From: Bifiguratus adelaidae
Taxonomy: Eukaryota; Mucoromycota; Endogonomycetes; Endogonales
Direction of reading: 5' to 3'
Length of the DNA: 64,000 nt
Assembly: GCA_002261195.1 (NCBI GenBank)
Contig: MVBO01000020.1
Span: 106,533-170,532 of the forward strand
The notes below the pieces were generated by a model, which did no database searches, was not told the origin of the DNA, and saw only the letters and a list, made by a program, of their open reading frames with translations. The position numbers were made by a program, and so were the translations under genes. Below are positions 59,287-64,000 of the stretch, piece after piece (the stretch's first letter is position 1; each line of letters starts with the position of its first letter).

Positions 59287-60602
59287 ATGTCTGACAATGT
59301 GGCTCATGCTCTCTCTGGTACGTGGTGATACTTGTACAATGTCGATACGTGAAGCCTTGTGCCTTTCTGTTGTCATGACCTTTGACTTTCTCACACTTGT
59401 TGACACTGCTTTCGGGTTACAGGTGCCGGTGGAGGTATCGTTTCCATGATCCTCACGTATCCTCTCATTACTATCTCGTCTCGCCTCCAAGTGCAACGCA
59501 ACAGTGCCCACCCCAGTGAAGACGACTACAAGGTAAGAAGGGACAGATAGCATGGGATCAAGGGTTCACGGTGACTGATATTTGCATGTCTGCCAGAACA
59601 CGGGCGATGCCTTTGTCAAGATTCTCAAGACTGAAGGACCTCAGGGGCTATATTCGTGAGTAGCAAGGACCATATGCCGATCGAGTGCGAGTACTCATTC
59701 CTTATGTCAGCGGTATCAACTCTGCGCTTTTCGGTATCTCGGTCACCAACGGGATTTACTACTACTTTTACGAAGCCGTTAAGGCGGTCTTTGAGAAGCG
59801 AGGCAAGCGATCCATGACCACCGGCGAGTCTATGCTTGCAGGTGCTATTGCCGGATCCGCCGTTGTGTTTGTTACCAACCCTATCTGGACCGTGAATGTG
59901 AGTATGGAGGGCTTGTCTCTCCCGGACACGCACCCTAATGAATTTGCTAGACGCGCATCACAACCTACAAAAAGAAGCTGGACAAACAAGAGGCCGACGG
60001 CAAACCCCTCAAGCACCAAAGAGCCCCCACGACAATGGAAACCGCTATGGAGATCCTAAAGACGGACGGCTTCAAGGGATTCTACGCCGGCCTCTTGCCT
60101 GCATTGATTCTCGTCATTAATCCTATTATTCAATACACTGTGTTTGAACAGCTCAAGGCGCGGTGGATGAAGCTCAAGTCTTCCAATCTGTCTGCGTGGG
60201 AATTCTTTGTTCTCGGAGCTGTCAGCAAGCTTGCCGCCACCGGCATCACTTATCCCTACATGTGAGTGCACATCCGACGGCTGACTCTTGTCAGAGATTA
60301 ATCCGAATCACAGCGTATTGAAAGCCCGTCAACAAGCCGCCTCCAAAAAGTCATCCGGAACCAACAAGCCCTCGCTCATACAAGAATTGCGTGATATTTT
60401 CAAAGCCGAAGGCTTCGCCGGTCTTTACAATGGTCTCTCCTCCAAACTTTTGCAGTCAGTGCTTACCTCAGCCTTTTTGTTCATGATGAAAGAAGAGCTC
60501 TTCCGTTGGGCTGTATGGACGCTGGTCGTGCTCGGTGCCAGGAAACCAGCAAGAGTTGGTGGAGAAGCAGCTGGATTGTCACCGGGATTGGCTAGAAAAT
60601 AG
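59287..60602 (+). CDS. Peroxisomal-type mitochondrial carrier family protein (PMP34/ANT1-like)
   Basis: Six exons (59287-59317, 59423-59532, 59597-59655, 59711-59897, 59951-60261, 60314-60602) give 328 residues. Three carrier repeats are present: [24 protein letters not shown] and YPYIVLKARQQ, each at the end of an odd-numbered helix, followed by [30 protein letters not shown] and [25 protein letters not shown] is the mark of the peroxisomal branch (adenine nucleotide/CoA carriers) rather than inner-membrane carriers. The C-terminus after [10 protein letters not shown] is longer and more basic than usual (...SPGLARK). Confidence 0.9.
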
Positions 60603-60732
60603 AATTGGCTTCAGATACACCTTCGCTGCATATAAAGATTATAGCTTGCTCTATGCACTTCAAGTTGGACCGTTTCTCACATGGACTATGGTATTCGGTA
60701 ATGCATATGCTGCGGGGTACTTGTCGCTATGC

Positions 60733-61966
60733 ATGGCGGTAGCATGGGTCCTGCTGAGTTTGCTGATTCACATTGCGAACACTCTACCCTCCTCAACCCA
60801 CCTTAGGGCCGAAGCATCGGTGTCCCATTATGCCAATCGTCAAACTCGACTCGGTCAACAACGAGAGTACTTTATCGCAGTAGAGCCTCTCGACTGGACT
60901 TACAACAACACAACCGTCCGCAAATTGCATTACTTTCAATACGACTCGAGCTACACTCATCGCATGCCTCAACCTGCACATCTCGGTTTGTTGGGTCCAG
61001 TCATTCGTGCCGAGGTGGGCGATAATGTCACAGTTCATTGCTGGAACAAGGCCAACGTACCCATCAGCATGCACCCGCACGTAAGTCCTTTTCGATCCGT
61101 GTATTCTCGTCGTTGATGTCTGGATAGGGTCTTCACTATACCTTCGAGGATGAAGGGGCATTGTATGACGGATCCTCAGCGAACGGGTCCAGTATATCGC
61201 CGGGTGGCAGGTATACGTATGTATGGCAGGTCCTGGATCGGTCTGGACCAGGTCCTGCGGATGGCCATAGTATCGTGTGGGGATACCATTCTCATGTTCA
61301 TGAGGACAAGGATGTGTAGGTTATATGTCGAGTGCGGTTGTTGGGCGTATTGACACGACGCTTGCAGAAATGCAGGACTTGTGGGTCCTATCGTCGTGTA
61401 CAAAGAAGGCACGTTGGGAGCGTGGAGTCCCAGAGATCCCGATCGAGAGTTTTTTGCCGCCTTTATGGGTAAGTGATCTGACATTAGCAATGATGACGGA
61501 AATTCATGCTCTCGGGTCAGCCATAAACGATGCTCAATCGTCTATTCTGTCTAATAGTACAGAACTCCATTACACCATTAATGGGTACACCCATGATATA
61601 CCAGACATGGTGATGGAGTATGCAGAACGTGTACGTTGGTATCTGATGGCCTGGGGCGGTGAGATGGATGTACATACGGCGGTTTGGTCGAGTGGTGAAG
61701 TTATGTGGGGATATCAGGCATCTAACGAGGTGAGCATGGATTCTACATGGATGATGGGCATATTGCTGACGGTTGCATAGATGACCTTGATGCCGGCATC
61801 CTTCAGGACGGTCGACATGTTGGCGAATACTCCAGGACGGCATACGCTCTTTTGCAAGACACCTCTACATCGGAAGGGTGGCATGGAAGCAGCCTATGTG
61901 GTGCGGGAAGCTGTCGGCAGCGGACGGAGGAAGAATTCAAAAGCCAAGGTTGTGCCTTCCGAGTAG
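60733..61966 (+). CDS. Two-domain ceruloplasmin/hephaestin-like copper protein with incomplete trinuclear site
   Basis: Five exons (60733-61080, 61128-61315, 61368-61468, 61521-61729, 61781-61966) give 343 residues starting with a signal peptide (MAVAWVLLSLLIHIANTL). Cupredoxin domain 1 matches hephaestin: EYFIAVEPLDWTYN, LGLLGPVIRAEVGDN, MHPHGLHYTFEDEGALY and WGYHSHVHEDKDVNAGLVGP, so both His pairs normally given by domain 1 to the trinuclear cluster are present. Domain 2 has a type 1 copper set (His in DVHTAVW, Cys in LFCK, His in PLHRK, Met in GGM), but where cluster-forming domains have HxxHxHG and HCH it reads HTAVWSSG and FCK. This is like the internal, non-cluster domains of ceruloplasmin. 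The chain ends soon after (KAKVVPSE), with one two-domain unit instead of three. Ferroxidase activity is therefore doubtful; a type 1 copper electron or metal carrier is more likely. Confidence 0.85.
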
Positions 61967-62426
61967 CCGTTCGTTACGAGCATATGGACTCGCACGAAAG
62001 TGTACTTGTAACAACAAGACAAAGTCTTTTATACCATAGAACTTTCGTATTAATATGTGTAGCGTAGTGCAATAGTCATACTTGAACGCTCTGGCTGAAG
62101 GGTTGACCTGCGCAATACATCTGTGCACGAGATAGTACACTCATCGGATTCTCACAGCTGGACACCAGCCTCACCGGCTCGACCGGACTGGAACATGTGA
62201 CACCGCAGAGTCAACTGGCACCGTAAATCCTGTTCAGGATCATCACCTTGTCAGCGTCGTCTCATTTCAAAAAGTCACTGCAAAGTACTTTCCCTAAAGG
62301 TGAAGAGGTGAACGAAACCATCAGCGAGCGAGTTGTAAGTGTGACAAACCGGTAGTCAACCTCGGCAGCTTTTAGACATGCGCGATGGAAAGGTGAAATT
62401 TCATTGACCACAATGAAATCTTATAG
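61967..62426. other. Unresolved region before the coiled-coil gene
   Basis: Contains open pieces on the plus strand that may be 5' exons of the coiled-coil gene: the frame ending GEEVNETISERV before a GTAAGT donor at 62335 reads naturally into the exon at 62427. I could not find a start codon. An upstream open piece (ARDSTLIGFSQLDTSLTG) ends in a stop at about 62228. Confidence 0.35.
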
Positions 62427-63253
62427 AGTGACCACGCACAAAAACTTGGTACGACCTCCTATGGTGTGTCAAAGTTGGCAGGAAACAAGGAACACAGCAA
62501 GAGTTGGCGCAAATGAGTGACAAGGCGGAAAAGCTCATGCGACAGGCTGACACGGATGCGTCCACGATCCAAGATTTGCAACGGCAGCTCGATCAACTCG
62601 CCGAGGAAAGAGACGCACTCGCCGATCAAGCGGGCGAATTCACACGGCTGGAAAAGCAAGCCAAAAGCGCCATAGAAAAGTGGGAAAGGCTCAGCAAGCA
62701 AAATCGGGCCCTGTTGGATCAATTGGAGCAACACAAGGACAAGGTCGCGAGTGTGGATCAAATACAAGCCCAGCACGAGGAACTACGGAAAGAATTGGAG
62801 GATCGGATACAGGAGCTTACAAGTCAGGCAATCCAATCGGAGGCATTGACACAAGAACATGCGAAAGAGGGAGAGCAATGGGAAAGAGAGCGTTAAACAC
62901 ATGTGGATGCTGTCGCTAGCGAGGACAAGGAATTACAAGTTCTCCAGCAACAAGTCCTATCGCTGCAAGCACTCACGAACCATGCCACACCGTCCACTGA
63001 TACCTCTCGCCTTACGCACCTTGAACAGGAGAACGAGCGACTACAGCGCCAGCTCGTCCAGCTCCAACAGGTTTTCAAAGAACACAATGAACGCTATATG
63101 ATTATTTTCCAAGAAAACAAGGACCTGACCTACTCCGCAACCCACCACTCCATTCCTAGATATTCCTCTGTAGACAAACGAACCCCTCCCCAATATCAAG
63201 CCTTCTATGATGTCCCAGATGCAGTGGATGTGTCGGCAGCCATTCACTTATAA
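62427..63253 (+). pseudogene. Coiled-coil protein gene with an in-frame TAA stop
   Basis: Exon 62427-62448 (SDHAQKL) joins 62490 onward. The frame encodes a long heptad-rich coiled coil (SDKAEKLMRQADTDASTIQDL, LAEERDALADQAGEF, LSKQNRALLDQLEQHKDK). It is interrupted by TAA at 62894-62896 and then continues in the same frame with more coiled coil (ASEDKELQVLQQQVLSLQAL, LEQENERLQRQLVQLQQVFKEHNERYM) to a stop at 63253. No GT donor lies close before the stop that would give an intron of normal length, so either the stop is real or one base is wrong. A likely 5' exon ends at 62334, but the start was not found. Family unknown. Confidence 0.55.
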
Positions 63254-63316
63254 CCGACCCTCAACACAAAGTATGCTCCGACGAAAAAGGTCACACTTTA
63301 ACCTTTCGACGCGAAC

Positions 63317-64000
63317 ATGAAGCTCTGGGGAGTAGCTGCAGCTGTGCTGGCTGTATGTCAGGCGCAGCTGGTACCTATGATTCCCTTTGACTCCTCAAAG
63401 AGCACAACAGGTACCATGATTCAAGAGGGAAGAACCGGTGTCGCTGCCATGCACGCCATCCTACTCTCAGAGTCCAAGATAATGATCATCGACAAGGCAG
63501 AGTGGAACGAAGCGCAATTTGATACAGGACAATCGGCGTTTAGTGTGGAATATGATCTCAAGACGAATACCTATCGCATGTTGCACTTGGATACCAACAC
63601 GTTTTGTTCAGGGGGTGGGTTCCTGGGTAACGGCACATTGATCAGTACGGGTGGTGGAGAGCAAAAGGGACGACAGTGGGCTGCTATGCAAGGATGGCGA
63701 TCGATTCGTCACTTTGATCCCTGTACGGATGGAACGTGTGAGTGGCATGAATGGAGATTACCAGAGAGAGGTCAAGAGCTCGGGCCGATGAAGTACAATC
63801 GTTGGTATCCTACGGTGCAGCAATTGCCTGGGGTGAGTTGTGGATTGCTTGGACAAGAAGCGATGCTGATGTAGGTCCCATAGGGTGACCTTTTGATTAT
63901 GGGTGGGAGTATCAAGGGGGCAAAGACCAACACAGATGCGATCAACGTGCCGTCCTTTGAGTAAGGATTGCGTGTAGGCGATAAGGTTGTACGGTGCTGA
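63317..64000 (+). CDS. Glyoxal oxidase-like copper radical oxidase (AA5), cut by the window end
   Basis: Exons 63317-63832 and 63884-63960 are in the window; the second ends in a GTAAGG donor and the gene continues beyond 64000. A signal peptide (KLWGVAAAVLAVCQAQ) precedes QEGRTGVAAMHAILL and the first kelch repeats. The Cys of the Tyr-Cys cofactor is in TFCSGGG and the partner Tyr is in YNRWYPTVQQLPG, followed by DLLIMGGSIKGAK. The enzyme should oxidise small aldehydes outside the cell and make hydrogen peroxide. It lies near the ceruloplasmin-like copper protein on the same strand. Confidence 0.92.

Noticed and set aside
60535-60732. N-terminal extension of the copper protein upstream of 60733
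   Set aside because: The frame is open but starts without ATG and overlaps the carrier gene end. The ATG at 60733 directly gives a typical signal peptide.
61469-61487. A 19-nt intron (GTAAGT...TTAG) or a one-base frameshift in the ceruloplasmin-like gene
   Set aside because: Using the next acceptor (CAG before 61521) gives a normal 52-nt intron that restores the conserved frame, so neither is needed.

Overview
The window is nuclear DNA of a fungus. Almost every gene is cut by short introns (about 38-110 nt, mostly near 50 nt, GT/GC...AG), and the gene set is fungal: a Zn(II)2Cys6 regulator, the ergosterol enzyme Erg6, the GID ligase subunit Rmd5, Mkt1, a Cdc25-type Ras exchange factor and Hut1. 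Several genes are patchy or absent in ascomycete yeasts (a FtnA-like ferritin, full-length focadhesin, a TFG homologue, a ceruloplasmin/hephaestin-like copper protein, an FLVCR/DIRC2-like carrier). This points to an early-diverging fungus (Mucoromycota or Zoopagomycota level) rather than a yeast, but that placement is inference. No rRNA, tRNA, transposon, CRISPR, phage or plasmid feature was seen.

Layout. 0.1-9.1 kb: mkt1, a frame-broken Zn-cluster regulator, an endocytic-adaptor-like Q/N/G-rich protein, an alpha/beta hydrolase, a hypothetical gene and ferritin. 10-22.2 kb: secreted subtilase, Ras-GEF (SH3-WW-WW-RasGEF), an unrecognised helical protein overlapping the end of a TatD hydrolase, a small TATA-box gene, and erg6. 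22.7-31.4 kb: GRASP (grh1), puf6 and rmd5 in tandem on the minus strand, a hypothetical gene, and an MFS carrier. 31.5-51.5 kb: the giant urb1, a beta-carbonic anhydrase, an ankyrin gene head-to-head with an HD-domain hydrolase, the giant focad, GH88 hydrolase / hut1 and vps68 / unknown, again head-to-head. 52-64 kb: tfg, LOR protein, maltose-type acetyltransferase / dus4, histidine acid phosphatase, peroxisomal carrier, a two-domain copper protein, a coiled-coil gene with an in-frame stop, and the start of a glyoxal oxidase.

The genes do not form a metabolic cluster; most are housekeeping: ribosome biogenesis (urb1, puf6), tRNA modification (dus4), mRNA control (mkt1, possibly focad), early secretory pathway (grh1, tfg, hut1, vps68), sterol synthesis, Ras signalling, and GID-dependent protein turnover. 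Copper/iron proteins recur (ferritin, ceruloplasmin-like protein, glyoxal oxidase). The packing is tight: two divergent pairs have start codons only 11 nt apart, and two same-strand genes overlap. I rebuilt exon structures by hand; for most multi-exon genes the exon lengths sum to a whole number of codons with matching phases. All functions are assigned from recognised motifs, without any database search.

The most notable observations are a set of GC-AG introns with an identical GCAAGT donor, the very short bidirectional gene spacers, a ceruloplasmin-like protein that lacks half of the trinuclear copper ligands, and two apparently broken reading frames that could be either real or sequence errors.
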